The position numbers and the translations under genes are program-made. DNA of 64,000 bases, taken from Membranipora membranacea. Its lineage: Eukaryota; Bryozoa; Gymnolaemata; Cheilostomatida; Membraniporidae. Shown in pieces: positions 1 to 12,900 of the stretch. The notes under the pieces are model-generated. The model did no database searches. It saw only the letters and a list, made by a program, of their open reading frames with translations, and had not been told where the DNA came from. The DNA lies in assembly GCA_914767715.1 (NCBI GenBank), contig OU612075.1, positions 3,596,001 through 3,660,000 of the forward strand, read 5' to 3'. Each line of letters opens with the position of its first letter. The first letter of the stretch is position 1.

Positions 1-479
1 TCTTGGCCTTTCAATGTTCAGGTCCCACGACAACAAGGCTAATTAGGTCTCTTTGACCCTGAAATTATTAGTTTTGTTTGAGCTGACGAAATGCAACATT
101 AGCTATCCGTATATGGATTGTTGGTGCAATTGTGATCTGGTTATCAAGCCTACACCCAACTGATAAACGAATTGTTGAACGCCAATGTTGTCTCAATAAT
201 CGAAATATCATAAAAGATGGATTGGGTAAGGGTTTTATAACTTTATCCTAGATATGGTCAAGGTATATGTTAGAGAACAAAAATAAATGTTAGCTGTTGT
301 TTGTTGGAGACCCCTACACATTGTTTAAATTCTGTCTCTGGAGTAGAAATAGCTGCAAACAACAACAGGGTGACCAACATACACAATCCTACCAGACCTG
401 CATCACATATGGTGTGAAAAAAACGTGGAGCAGACTAGGTAAAGAGTACCTTGCTTATACAATAATAATTTATTTTTAG
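1..479. other. Intronic or upstream sequence of the zinc-finger gene
   Basis: No convincing exon is visible. The stretch ends in the pyrimidine-rich acceptor (tatttttag) of the first visible zinc-finger exon, so it is probably intron. The first coding exon and promoter of that gene lie before the window or were not recognised. Confidence 0.5.
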
Positions 480-2761
480 CTGAGAGTGATTCTGGATATT
501 CTGGGTCTCCATCACCAGAGACAACTTTGCCACCTCCACCATCATACTCTGCAGCCACTAAGCTTACGACTACCACCGTCATGTCATCTCTGACTCATTC
601 TATCAGTGAGGAGTATGTGCCTAACGTCCCCTACTTTATGTCAGAGTATACTGGTGCAAGTCAGGATCTCATGTTTGGCTCTGTATCATCCAGACTCTAT
701 TCTACCAGTAACCATCATATTAACTATCTACCTCCCGTGTGGGGACAACTCCATCATATCAAAGATGAGATTTCACAGGGAACAGGATATGATGACGAAT
801 GCAGTCAAGACTATGAACCTCAGGTAGGTTTTTTATTTGTGAATATGTTGGATGTGCCCAATGAAGAATACTGCCAAATGTAGCTATACACACTGCAAGG
901 TTGTTTTCCTGAGCAAAAAAATGGCTAAAATCCATATGACATTCAGCTCTGGGCATTGAAGTATTAATATAAATATTGGCCATTTATCAATTGTCAAAAT
1001 CAGTTGTATGTATGTTGTATATTACTAAATTTATCTTTCTTTTGGTCAAGAATCCAAGGTTATCAGGATGTTACTGTCTATTACGATGTTTCAGAGGAGA
1101 TGCTTGATTTTTGTGATAAATACGGATAATGAATTGTTGCTGACAATAAAATTTACAAATGTTTTCTAAATCCTAGGTAGTACCAGAAGGCTATAACCTG
1201 CCACATAACTCTATTCATCCCAATCTCGACACATACAGATCTGACTTTCTATCTAACACCCCAGCACCTCCTCACCTGTTAGATGTACCTACACTAACTC
1301 AGGGAGATCAGGAGTTCAAACTCATTACCAGGCAGGCACCTCTACATACCACTCATCATCAACTAGATACAGATCTCATCTCACGTGACCTCACAAATTC
1401 TGCTAAATGTCTCAGAGTGAGTATACTGAACACTTATTTAGAAGTTCAAATTAATTGAAATTTGAAGATGATGTGGTTCAAGTGTATGGTACCCTTAACT
1501 CGATTGGATAGTAGCAGTTGTTTTATGTATTGAAGGAACGCCGAGCGATTTAATTATTTAGTAGTAATAGTAAGGTATTTACATGTTTACATTGTGTAAG
1601 CATTCAGAGAGTCCCCTTTTTGTCAAGGGGAGGACAATTTCCTAAATGATTAGTCTATTTTCAAATAATTTGGTCGAGGTCCAAATCTTTTGTTTATTTC
1701 CATATTATTTTTCACAATCTAGTCTTCATACCATTAAACCATACCGAGACTATAGTCACGCCATATCAAGATCTGTTTGCTACTCTGGTTTTAAAACATC
1801 TATTTATTGGTTATTCATGGTCAGATCAATTAAAAAAATAGTTGGTTAGATATGTAGGAGGAGGAGGTCCTTTTTCAATATCTACAACAATCCACACAAA
1901 GAATACCAGTGCCTTTTGCTGTAACCGTCAACATTTTTGACTGGCATTGAATGTCTGTTAAATGATACTCATATGTTGTTGTAGAACTCCATGCCGACGT
2001 GGAGGATGCAGTGCAAGGAGTGTAAGAAGAGATTTAACTCGATAGTGAATCTTGAGAATCATATTGATTCGACTCACAAAGGTATCCGGCCATTTAAATG
2101 TGACGTCTGCCACAAAACATTCGCCCAGAGAGCCACACTCAGAACACATGCAAGGTTAGTAAATTATTTACATCAATATCTTTACATCATCCTAGTACAA
2201 GCAGGGGTGGAAAAAATGTTTCATATCGCTTCAGGATCATTTTTTAATCTCTACGCCTTCACATCTCTCATCTATTTGAGCTTTGAAAGCTAGTTTTTTA
2301 ATCGATATTTGATCTCTGGATATCCCCTTTTTTGTCATGCAGTCTGACAGCTCTGACAGAGTGTTGTTGGTTTATGTTCAATTGGTCACATCATTGTTGC
2401 CAGTGCAGTTCCAAATTTTTGTCAGAGTGAATCAAACAGTGTCTACAATCCCCTACTTTTGTATAATTAAGTATTTATTGGTTATTGTAGAGTGCACACA
2501 GGAGAGAAGCCATATAAATGTACTATCTGTGACCGAAGGTTCGCTGATTTATCCACATGTAAGAAACACCAGAGAGTACATGACGGACAGAAGCCGTACG
2601 AGTGTGATCTGTGCGGTAAGAGATTCAGTCAGTCAGGTAACATGCTCAGACATAGAGAGGGACACGACAGGAAGGATAGCCGTATCAGTATAACTACTAT
2701 AGCTGCTGCCACCGCTGGGCTAACTCATAACCTCCGACCTTATACGAGCAGCACTCATTAA
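480..2761 (+). CDS. C2H2 zinc-finger protein, 3' four exons (5' end missing)
   Basis: Coding exons are 480-823, 1177-1416, 1985-2154 and 2491-2761, all with GT-AG borders and compatible phases. They give about 341 residues ending at TAA 2759-2761. The first two exons encode a low-complexity Ser/Thr/Pro/His-rich region (SDSGYSGSPSPETT, then LPPPPSYS), as in activation or repression domains. The last two encode four adjacent C2H2 fingers. Finger 1 (CKEC...HIDSTH) has a four-residue His spacing; fingers 2 to 4 are canonical C-x2-C-x12-H-x3-H. Finger 2 is split across the third intron, and a TGEKPY linker joins fingers 2 and 3. The protein is very likely a sequence-specific DNA-binding transcription factor in the nucleus. 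The fingers alone do not identify an orthologue. The exon at 480 starts in mid-codon, so at least one 5' exon is missing. Confidence 0.88.
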
Positions 2762-3327
2762 GACTCTACTCTGCCTCACATAGACACTGATATGTATTAT
2801 GTGTTTTATCAGTGTATAACTAGTATTCTCTTCTGTAATACCTGTGCATTTACAGTGCTGCATTACCTCAGCAAGCCAAATCTTATCATTTCTTACTCTT
2901 TAGATTCTTCAGTATCTTGTGGTGTTTCTCTCCATGTATCATTTTTACATTCATTTATCTGTACAACATACTAAAGTTATATATCCATGATATTCATCAG
3001 CTGACACTCTGACATTGTTGCCGTCAAATATTGTGCTTTTGTCTGACTGCTTGAACAGTTTAATTTATCTACACACTTGTCTGTGAACTTGTGTCTTAAC
3101 AATCCATCTTATAACTGGTGCTACTTCATCCTGTATATCCGTGTCTGCTTGTTTAAACTCGATCCAGTTATTTATATATTATGTATTTGTTGCATGAATA
3201 TAATTCCTCTACATGAGCTCAGTATTCAGTGTGATTGAAGCCTTGCATGTGAGAAAAATATACGGATGATTATTTCTCATTAAGTCTGGAGACTGCGGGA
3301 CAGGATTATGGTAGTTTGATGATCTAG
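2762..3327. other. 3' UTR and intergenic sequence after the zinc-finger gene
   Basis: AT-rich sequence after the zinc-finger stop codon. No further ORF with family character and no clear AATAAA signal were found. It is probably 3' UTR grading into the short convergent intergenic space shared with the GABA-B-like receptor gene. Confidence 0.5.
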
Positions 3328-3390
3328 TTAACCTGCATTCGGAGTTGCTCTCCTCTCACTGATAAGGGGAGCAACTGGGATGCAGGCAAA
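3328..3390. repeat. Hairpin repeat, copy A of the GGAGTTGCTC family
   Basis: The left arm begins cctgcattcggagttgctc. The right arm (agcaactgggatgcagg) is its imperfect reverse complement, with a short loop. Related hairpins lie at 7686-7762, 60378-60446 and 62968-63034. This is a dispersed snapback element, probably a very short MITE. No target duplication is clear at this copy. Confidence 0.65.
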
Positions 3391-3754
3391 CTGGATTGTG
3401 GAGAATTGCCTGTGGTTTCTCGTTGTACAAGAAAAGACAATCCTAACATCTTACTTAATTTTTGCTAAAATTTCGTCATTCGCTTTAAATTATATACACT
3501 CTGAACTCAGCTAGCCAAAATTAAGTGCTAGCTAACATTAAGTCATACCCAAACTAGCTGAATTAAACTCTGGCTGTTTCGGAAACGATCAAATTAAAAC
3601 AGACTGTTTAGAGTTGAGCAGTTGATGGTTGGGCTGTTTGGCTCTGATGATGCAGCCAACCATCTAGGCACTCCTTCAACGTTGTCAGTGCACACCGCAA
3701 GCAGGTCAACGGTGAATATTCAGTGAGGAACAGTTGAGCTATATAATTATATTT

Positions 3755-3760
3755 TTTATT
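3755..3760 (-). terminator. Polyadenylation signal AATAAA for the GABA-B-like receptor gene
   Basis: AATAAA on the minus strand (tttatt on plus), about 225 nt after the receptor stop codon. It is the first canonical hexamer I see on this side, so it is the likely cleavage signal. Confidence 0.5.
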
Positions 3761-3986
3761 TAAGCATACAGCATCACACCATCCTGCTCATTGACATGTT
3801 CACGCTGAGTACGGCCATTCAGCATGATATTATCCTTCCCACCCACTGGGCAAACTATGTTTTAAAAGAACTACAGCATAGGATTTTGAACAAATTAATT
3901 TGTACAATTGCAAGTTGTCCTCCTTTTGCACTGCCCTCCGAGGCTTTGCCGATGACACAGTTTTCAGAGGTACATTTATTTTCCAG

Positions 3987-6900
3987 CTAATCATCGATCG
4001 ATGATTCTTCGCTCAGTGTTCTCTTAGTTTGGAGTGTATCTGAGTTTCCTTCTTGCTGAGGTAGAGGGGGAGGTGGATTGTCACACCCTGATAGTGGCGT
4101 GTCAGGGTAGTGCTGAGGTAGGCTCGCTGTTTGATGTGGTCTCGTTACATGAGAAATATCAATTTTACTGAGCTGAGAGATTTGGGTTGAGGTGGTAAAC
4201 TCCTTATTCTGTTTGGCTTTCATCTGTTGTAAAAGCTCTCTTTGAAGCTGCCTTTTGATTTTATATCTGGAACAGGATAAGAAGATGCCCATAATACATA
4301 ACAGTAAAAGTTGTGCCATGACGTTGGGTTGGGGTACAAAAATAGACAGAGCCGCTTGCCAGTTCTCCTATCTTAATGTTACTGGTTTGATGGCTCAATT
4401 TCATTTACTGAATAAAGTTATAGTGATCTTATGAACTTCAAATATCATCGATAAAAAATTTCTTAAAAGTACTTAACACAATTCAGTTAGATGATAAAAT
4501 TTTACTTAAAATTTCTACTAAAAAAACAATGTAAGTACAATAAAAATTTCCTTCATGTAGCGAAATCGGACAATCCATCGAGAAGATGGTTTTCACATGG
4601 TACTGTTGAGACATAAATATAAGACAATGTCTGTATAGCGTATATATACATACTTGGGAGTGTGTTTTCTTGTCAGCTTGTAGCCTGAGGGATCTAAATC
4701 ATCCCCATTTTTCACTGGGAATGGTAGTATATATAGTAGATCTTCTGCTAGTATGTCATTAAGTGGTATAGATGGTAAAACAGCCATCCTAGTGAGTTTT
4801 CCTACTTCAACTGTCAGCTGAAACGATAACAAAAACAATAACAAAAACAATAAACAATAACAAACATTGGGAGAGTTACTTGTCTTCCCTGTTTAGTATT
4901 GACCCAAGCTGAACACTGAAATGCACTTCCTGCTACAGTACATTTGGTTAGTTAGGGTGATGAGGGAAGAACTATAAGGCTGGAAGTTAATACAGTTTGA
5001 TTTGTGGTAGTATGACATAATTATGTGTAAAAATCGTTGTTGAGTTGATTCATCTGAAATTGAAGTCGAAGTATCATAAGGATCTGTCAGCGGTATTCCA
5101 GCAAACACTTCGAATAGAGGCCATTGGCTCAAACTAAGGTGGCATACCTAGCCTGGGCGGACTGTCTGATTCAGCTTGCCCAATATTACCCTGATCACTT
5201 AATTAAATTTCTATGGTGATGCTTCACGAAAAACAGACAGTTGGGGATGAGCATGCCAAACATGACCGATAGATTGAAATTGTTACCGTTTTGAGCTCAG
5301 ACTCGAGTACTTTACACTGTATCTCCACCTCTCTGGTATTCTCTCCGCTGTCCACCTCAAGTCGCTTTATATTAGAGGCAGAGGCTACAAGCCCCGCCCC
5401 TCTCATTACTATAGATGCTTTGTGGGTGTGAGATCGCGTTATTGCTGGTGTTCTCCACAATGAGATTATCTGCAAATAATTTTAAATAGTAGTGATTAAT
5501 ACACGTCACACCATCATGTTTTTTGAAGCTTATGTCAAATTACGAAAATAGTTTTAGTGTTTTATTTGAGAGTTATCGCCACTCGGAATCCAAGCTTGAT
5601 TTATTGCTCATCTACTTTAGTTGCAGAAAATAAGTTATTTGATTTGTATCTGGTTAATGGCAGTTATTCTTTTCTATCAAGATTGCAATATTTGAATCTG
5701 AAATTAGTAAAGATGATACTCTGTACCATTAAACTTGTATATACTCAAACAAATCCCTGTAGTGAGACATCTATCTGTTTACTCACCTTTGGTAGGAATA
5801 ATATAGAGAGCATTGCTGTAGTACTGGTGAAAATAAGACATCCTACTATACTGTATGACAGCGTGGCATCGTACTGCAGAAACAGCGAGGCTATCACCAC
5901 AAGAACAGACGCTAAGAGCACTATGTATATATTCAACATTATACCTGGAAAAATAAGAATCCGAAATTAGAATATGTATACATACAGTAAAAGTGACAGT
6001 ATTCATCGGGAAACATTAATTGTGGTAGTCTTAATATTATACTATAATACTGTTGAGAGCCCAGAATAGTACACCTCAATCTGCCGAGTATGAGAAAGCT
6101 TGCTCAATGAGGAAATCCATTCACAATATCCAACGCACTCACTACACTCATTTTTGAGAGTAGGTTATAGTTCTTCGTTGCATACGTTGACTATGATTTA
6201 GAGTAGGTTATATATTCTTTATACCTTACTTCTACTATCATCGAGAGTAGGTTAGGGTTCTCTGTTACTTACTTTTACTATCGTTAAGAGTAGGTATTGA
6301 CACGTTTCTAGTTGTCCAGGCCAGATACACCCCGATGATAAGTATAGTTCCTTTATAAGCATAGACAACTCCCAACCACTTAGTCATAGATATAGAGCTG
6401 CAGGTAACAGAATATGAGAATACTCTCGTGTCTACGTCACCTTTCTCAGGCTAAAAAACAATATGAGAAGTTGCACATCTGTGAAATGAAGGTGTAGGGT
6501 AATAGAGTCAAGCAGAGAGGGCCACAAAGCAGTACCTTTTTGTTCCTCACTTGCAAACTATTGAAGAGATATAGAGGAACTTATCCTAGAGTAATTTTCT
6601 GACTAAAAGGTTACTACCAATTCTAATACTAATGCTGCCCAATTTTGATATGCCCGCAATAACCATGATAAGAAAACAAATGTTATCATTGCACCAATGT
6701 TTAATTTATCCTTTCCGACACTGACCTCATACTTTTTATCATCTTCTATTCTGAATGGGTCTGTCAGATGCCAGCAGACAAGAAACACAATATCCAATAA
6801 AACAAGTCCTCCAGTGAATAGTAAGAGATTACGATCACTCAACTTCTGTTGAAAGGAATAATATTTACTGTTTGAAGAATAATTGTAAAATTGTCCCCTC

Positions 6901-9900
6901 TTGTTCCGGGGTTAGACATCCTGCAATTGCATGATCTAACTGCAGCATAACATCAGCGAGTTTGAGACATGTCCCATAACATTCACCAATGAAAGTGAGA
7001 ACCTGCATGACTGTCATAAAATAATTCTCAGGCTGATGATTAGCCCTTAATTTTAGCTTACTGTTAACTGCTTCATGTGATGCTTATTCTTCGGCTTTGC
7101 TTAAAAATTGTGCAAGTGTTGATTCATTGGAAGGGATAACAACGACGCACCTTCCGTGAGACTTTGCCGAGGTTCACACTTGTGAATATGTTATGTACTC
7201 TGTAAGTTTTAGCACACATCGGTCCGAACACCAGAGAATATCCAATACTGAGCAAAAAGTTACGTGCCTGTCAATATATTAAAATCAAACTTTTCTAAAG
7301 TTATTTTTTAGACTGAAATCATTCCAAAACAAATTTGTTACAAATTTGTTATTGATACCTTTTTACTGTTCATACCTGTACTATCTCAAAAAGAGATGTT
7401 GTATACCTATGTTATTTTGGTTGAGGCGTAATCTAGCATGGATTGATAACGCCTCATTGTGAAACCAAATGTTTTCTCAAGAAAGCTATTTTATAGCAAA
7501 ACGGAATGTGATGACTTTGAGTCAGTCATTGGTGTGCTTTGGTGATACTTAATCCAATAAACAAATGTTAAATATAAACCCTACAAACAGGATTGATTGA
7601 TGAATTAAAAAAATAACATTATTCAATCAAATACAATGTCAATACCAGCTAAGAGAAGTGGGGAGGGTAGACCAAGCTTGGTCCTGTTTGCCTGCATTTG
7701 GAGTTGCTCCCCTTCCACTGTGGCTTATTGATGAAGTGGGGGCAACTGGAATGCAGGCAAACTGGATGTAATGTGTTCTAGAGCGGGGGAAAAGGGTTGA
7801 GGGGGAGGTGATATTCATGGCTAAGAGGCAAATTGATGTGGCCAAAAGTGTATTTGAATACATTATTGTGGGTGCATAGACATAACAGTTTCATAGTGCA
7901 CCATTTATGAGAGGCGCACAGCTTATTTAGTGATTCCAGGTTCGTTACTTGTGTCTCAAGCATACGTAACGATGTTATCTCAAATAATTAACATCCAAAC
8001 CTTTACTATCAAAGTTGGAACTGACCACACATGTGAACTTGTAGGTGATTTTATCGAGTCTCGGATATCCGATCCCCATCAGACATACTGCTGTGTACAG
8101 GAATATAGATCCAATAATATTCAGACAGTTCAGCAGAGGACTAGACATCTTTATCATACTGTAACATAATTTGATACACTAAATAATTACAATGAGACCT
8201 TATGAGCGGATGGTAACACTCATGTTCGTATAGGAATTCTTTCCCTGCACTCGCCTCCACATAGAAAATTAGATCATCCAAATAAACTTGTTCCAAGAAC
8301 ATGTGAACGCTTAGCACTTAAAGGATTACTGAGATACCAAAACCAAAGCAAAGTCAGGAAATGCGGTAGCCCTATGTTTGGTAGTCTTTCAGCACACTTG
8401 ATTGGTAACTTCGCAAATAATATTTGCAAAGTCACCAATCAAGTCCTGTTTATGACAAAACAGAGGGTGGGCTGCCCCTAAAGAGGGAAGCAAGTTGCCC
8501 AAAATCCTCGTACTGAGAGTTTGATACATCCTAGAAAACTAGAATGCATCCTAGAGGTGAGGCCATGGAGGACCTCATAATCGTGATGTGCAGCAAGCTG
8601 CCAAAAACTGAAACAGGCACTAATTGGCCATTGGCAGTGACACTTTGATCTTAGCCAATAGGCCGAGAAGCGATCTATGTGTCAGCGACAACCCAGAACG
8701 CGCCACTTACCAATCAAGTGTGCTGAAAGACTACATATTATGTGGCCTATGTTGAGTCTTTGCTTCTCTGTTATGAGATTATTTGGTCAACTAAGGCGAG
8801 ATCTAAGAAAAGAATTCCCTACTGTCACAAACATAGATCTCAAGACATTCTTTGATATTGGAACCTTCACAAGTCTCATTAATGGTTAAAGACCTGGCTT
8901 GGCAATACCTGTTTGATGATGCTAAAATGGCGTCAAAATTAGTTATTTTCTTAATGCCAGGGCCGGTAGTAAAAAACCAAAATAAAAGTTCAAATCATAA
9001 GAAATGAAATACAACATATTGTGTTAGTGGTTTTCAGAGCTTTATTAAAGAATTGGATATTGTGTCATACAAAAGAAAGAAATACACGACAAAAGATAAA
9101 ACTTCTATTATTAGACATTACTTGTGGTGATGTTTCCAGATCTAGCTCAGATGTATGTATGCTCACTGAAAACCTACTACGAGTTTGAACATTTAGTCAT
9201 CAGCGTAAGAGCTAGCTGGAAGATTGCCGTACCTTGTGGACCGAATCCGGCAAATCTGCACATGAAGGGAGAAAGGACATCAAAACAAATAGACAGGATT
9301 TCCATTGCGTATACTTTGGCTTTGTCAAACTCCATACTTACAAACTCCATAAAGCTGTTAGATGCGATATAGTCATTTTTCAATGTTATCATCAAACTAA
9401 GACAAGAGACAATTTTTTTCAGAAATCTCCATTGTCCGACAGCATTTTTGAAGCCCTTCCAGCCCTGAATTATGATGTTTGCTATACCAGCTCCGAACAC
9501 TGACTTTAATGACTCTCCCTTAATTGCAACAGCATCAATAATTCTACTAATATATTCCTCAGCCTTATCCATGGTTATATAGGGCTCATTTTGGAAAGCG
9601 CTGTCAATCTTTCGAACGATATCTTCTGCTTGGGTCACTACCGTCACCTCTGCAGATTCCTCTTTCAACTCAGCAGCAGTAGCATGATTGTCAATATTCA
9701 CCTTGAAAAAATACACCAATTATATAATGTTTCCAATAACGGTAGATAGTGATATATTTATATTTCCTCAATACTACTCATCAGTATTCATTCACATTAT
9801 TACAGAGTAGATGTGAATTGCTGATAAACCTAACCTCATAAAATGTATGATCATCTATTAATATGCTGAACATAAGTGGGAAAGTTTGAAGCGTATCAAT

Positions 9901-12900
9901 CATTGAGCTTACCTGTACGTCCATGGTTAGCTGAGGTGCCTGACTTGGAAGTCAAGGTTCGTCGTCAACATTAAAAAAGAGTGTGTGTGAAAGAGTAATC
10001 ACTCAATCGAGCAAATATGTCTTCATTGTTCTCAAATCAAAGAATTTCTATGAATGTACTGAAATGCCGATCAATCAATATCACAAGCTTTTATTCACAC
10101 CCAACAACTGCAAAAACTTCCCCTTCTGACAAAAAACATAATTGATTTCCAGCGCTTAGCAGAATTATCATTCCATAATGTAGCTGAAAATTCTATTGAA
10201 TTCTTCTTTGGAGTTACGCGTTTGTTGATTTTTTATGCATTGTGAGTACTTATCATTAGCATTCTTTAAATTCTAACACACTGCTATGACTGAAACTTTA
10301 TCAGGGCTGCCAACTTGACTTTTTCCAATTCTTCTTTTACTGTCTGCATTTTGCAAAAATTATGGTAAACTCTTTGCCTTCAAAATAGGCCATCATTTTT
10401 ATTTCTATCGTGTAATTTGAGGTACGTTATTACATGAAATATAAGATTCGGCTAACTAACATCTAATATCTATTCATATTCAAGCTATTATAACAATGTT
10501 GTTGTGTCTTGGGTTTGTTTATAAACTTACTTTGCCTTGACCTTTTGTTGGTGATGGCCAAGGATGGTACTCCTCAGGCTTTAGAATCTGAAGATTTTGT
10601 GTCATCAGGGATACAAATATGGTGACAGACTATCCTCCAACACAAATATAACCATTAGAGCATAAGACAACCGATATACTTTGCAATCGACTGATGGACA
10701 GAGATGAGAAAGCTAGATGTTAGGTTCTCCCATGAACCTCAAATTAACTGCTTGATACTAAAAGGCATAGGTGAGGTTATAATGACATACCTGACATGTC
10801 TATATCTGAGTGTTATCGTGAGGAATATGACAGCTACCAGACTACCGACACCGCACAGAGCACTGAACACATAGAGAGCTTTCACATTTATCTCATTATA
10901 TACTATCTTCTCATACTGAGAGTCTATTGGCTTTTTACCTCCTGTAACCATATTAGATTAAATTATTATTTGGAGTTGTCTTCAATAATAAGAAAAGGGA
11001 AATTCTACATCTGTGGTGCTCTCTCCAGGCCCACCATGATAGCTCAACCTTTCATTCAAATAGATAAGGCGGCTGAGGACTATGTACTGAGTGACACGAT
11101 AGGCGGCAGACCTACACGTTAGAGTTATCCTCTTCTTGCTCGGAAAGATTTGCCGATTTTGCTTATTGTCATAGCCAGAAATTTTGTCATTTTATGTCTT
11201 TGCATCAAAATTTTGTGGATAAAGTGAGGAGGGAATCGAAGATCAAATGTAAAAATAATCTATTTTACCCAATTTTACGACTATAATATATTTTTCTATG
11301 ACTTACCACTCCATGTGATATTAGCGAGGTGCTCCGTCCAGTTGGTCTTGTTGAGGTTCGTAGCGACTAGAAGTTTATAATCCTTAGCTCTCTGATTGTA
11401 CTGATATATACTTGTGCTGAAGTTTCCTCGATACACAAAATTCTTCGCTATATATTGTTTAATTTTTTCAGATTCAACTAAGTTGGCTGGAAGTTGTGAG
11501 ATAAAATGTTGTAGTTGTCTGCACATTGAGTGTATGATGGAATGTTCATTTATTGATGACGATTTGATACCCTACAAAAAAAAGAGGTAAAGTTTAGATT
11601 GGTCATTTCATCTTTACATTGTAGATCAAAAATAAACACATACATACTATTTATATCGTATTGCCCAGTCAAAACATTGGGAGGTACAAATATTTGAAGG
11701 AGCAACCTTTTCATCAACTCAGCCGGGTTCTTTTGCCAGTGGAGTTTTTCTTACACATGAGCAAGTTGTAGGCCCTTCATTCTGTAATTATTACATCACA
11801 CAAGGGATGGTTATAGTGTGACCACATCACAAAACTTTAGTATATGGAAAAGTTAAACAGCCTATGATGTTGCTTTTACTGACATATTTGCTTTGGGTCT
11901 GAATTTTATCACAAGCCCATGTTTGAATATGACACTTAGCCCTAAGTTCTCAAGTTCAGCCTACCTGGCTGAAGGAAGACCCGATGTAGAATAACTCTAG
12001 TTTAGGAGGTACTTTGGGAATGTCTTGATTAGATATGATTACTCTCCTGGCCTTTAGAAAGTTTGGTTTAGATGTCATGGCCAGTATGACATCCTCCAGG
12101 ACTCGCTGTGATCCAAACAGGAAAATAATCCTCCAATCATCTGTCTACAAAATGACATTGTACCATTACACTGAGAAGTACCTACACACCTATTGGTTAC
12201 AATACAATCTATAGATTATATATAATTATCAAGGGTATATAAGGTATGAATCAGTTTAATTTATGAGTTTAACTATGATACGGTCTGAGACTCTCTAAGA
12301 TATAATTTGAGCGCTGAAATTCTGCCCTATCCGTCTGACACCCTCCACCTATTCCCAGGCATATATCGCCAAACAAGTATCTAAACGGTATGGAGAGTTT
12401 CATAACTATAAATTTTCAGTAGATATTTTCATTATTTATACTCACAAAAATATCCTCTATTTTATTATTGATATCTGTGTGCGTAGGTACTAGTGTCATG
12501 GCCGCCGACACGTTCACTTTTGTGGAATTTTCAGCTGACTCATAAAAGTTCTCTGCTGCCTGAAAATAAAGAGAGTAAACATTCACTATGGTTATTTCCT
12601 TTACCCTACTCTTCTTATAGATGAAATTATTCATACCAAGCGCTGCCATGGTCCAAACAGTCACTAACGCGGTATAACTTACCTACCACAGTCAAACGAT
12701 GAGTTCACTATGACAACAAGGAAGGTGATTGAGGAAAATCTTTCTGTGAAAACAGTACAACTATTGAACTTTGTTATAAGTTCAATTTTTTGTTTACAAT
12801 TATATTTTATATTGAAAGGCTTAATTTGTGCTACGTTTCAACAGGGAGAATTCTCCCTGGTTTTAATTAATGCAAATGCCGCATAGAATAGGTAGGGGTG

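Noticed and set aside
4893-5132. Possible receptor exon between exons 14 and 15
   Set aside because: Despite a plausible acceptor, the frame entered in the required phase stops after about 19 codons; exons 14 and 15 join cleanly without it.
6060-6140. Possible extra receptor exon (MSVVSALDIV) between exons 12 and 13
   Set aside because: Exon 12 joins exon 13 directly in phase and yields the expected TM6 sequence, whereas this frame stops early.
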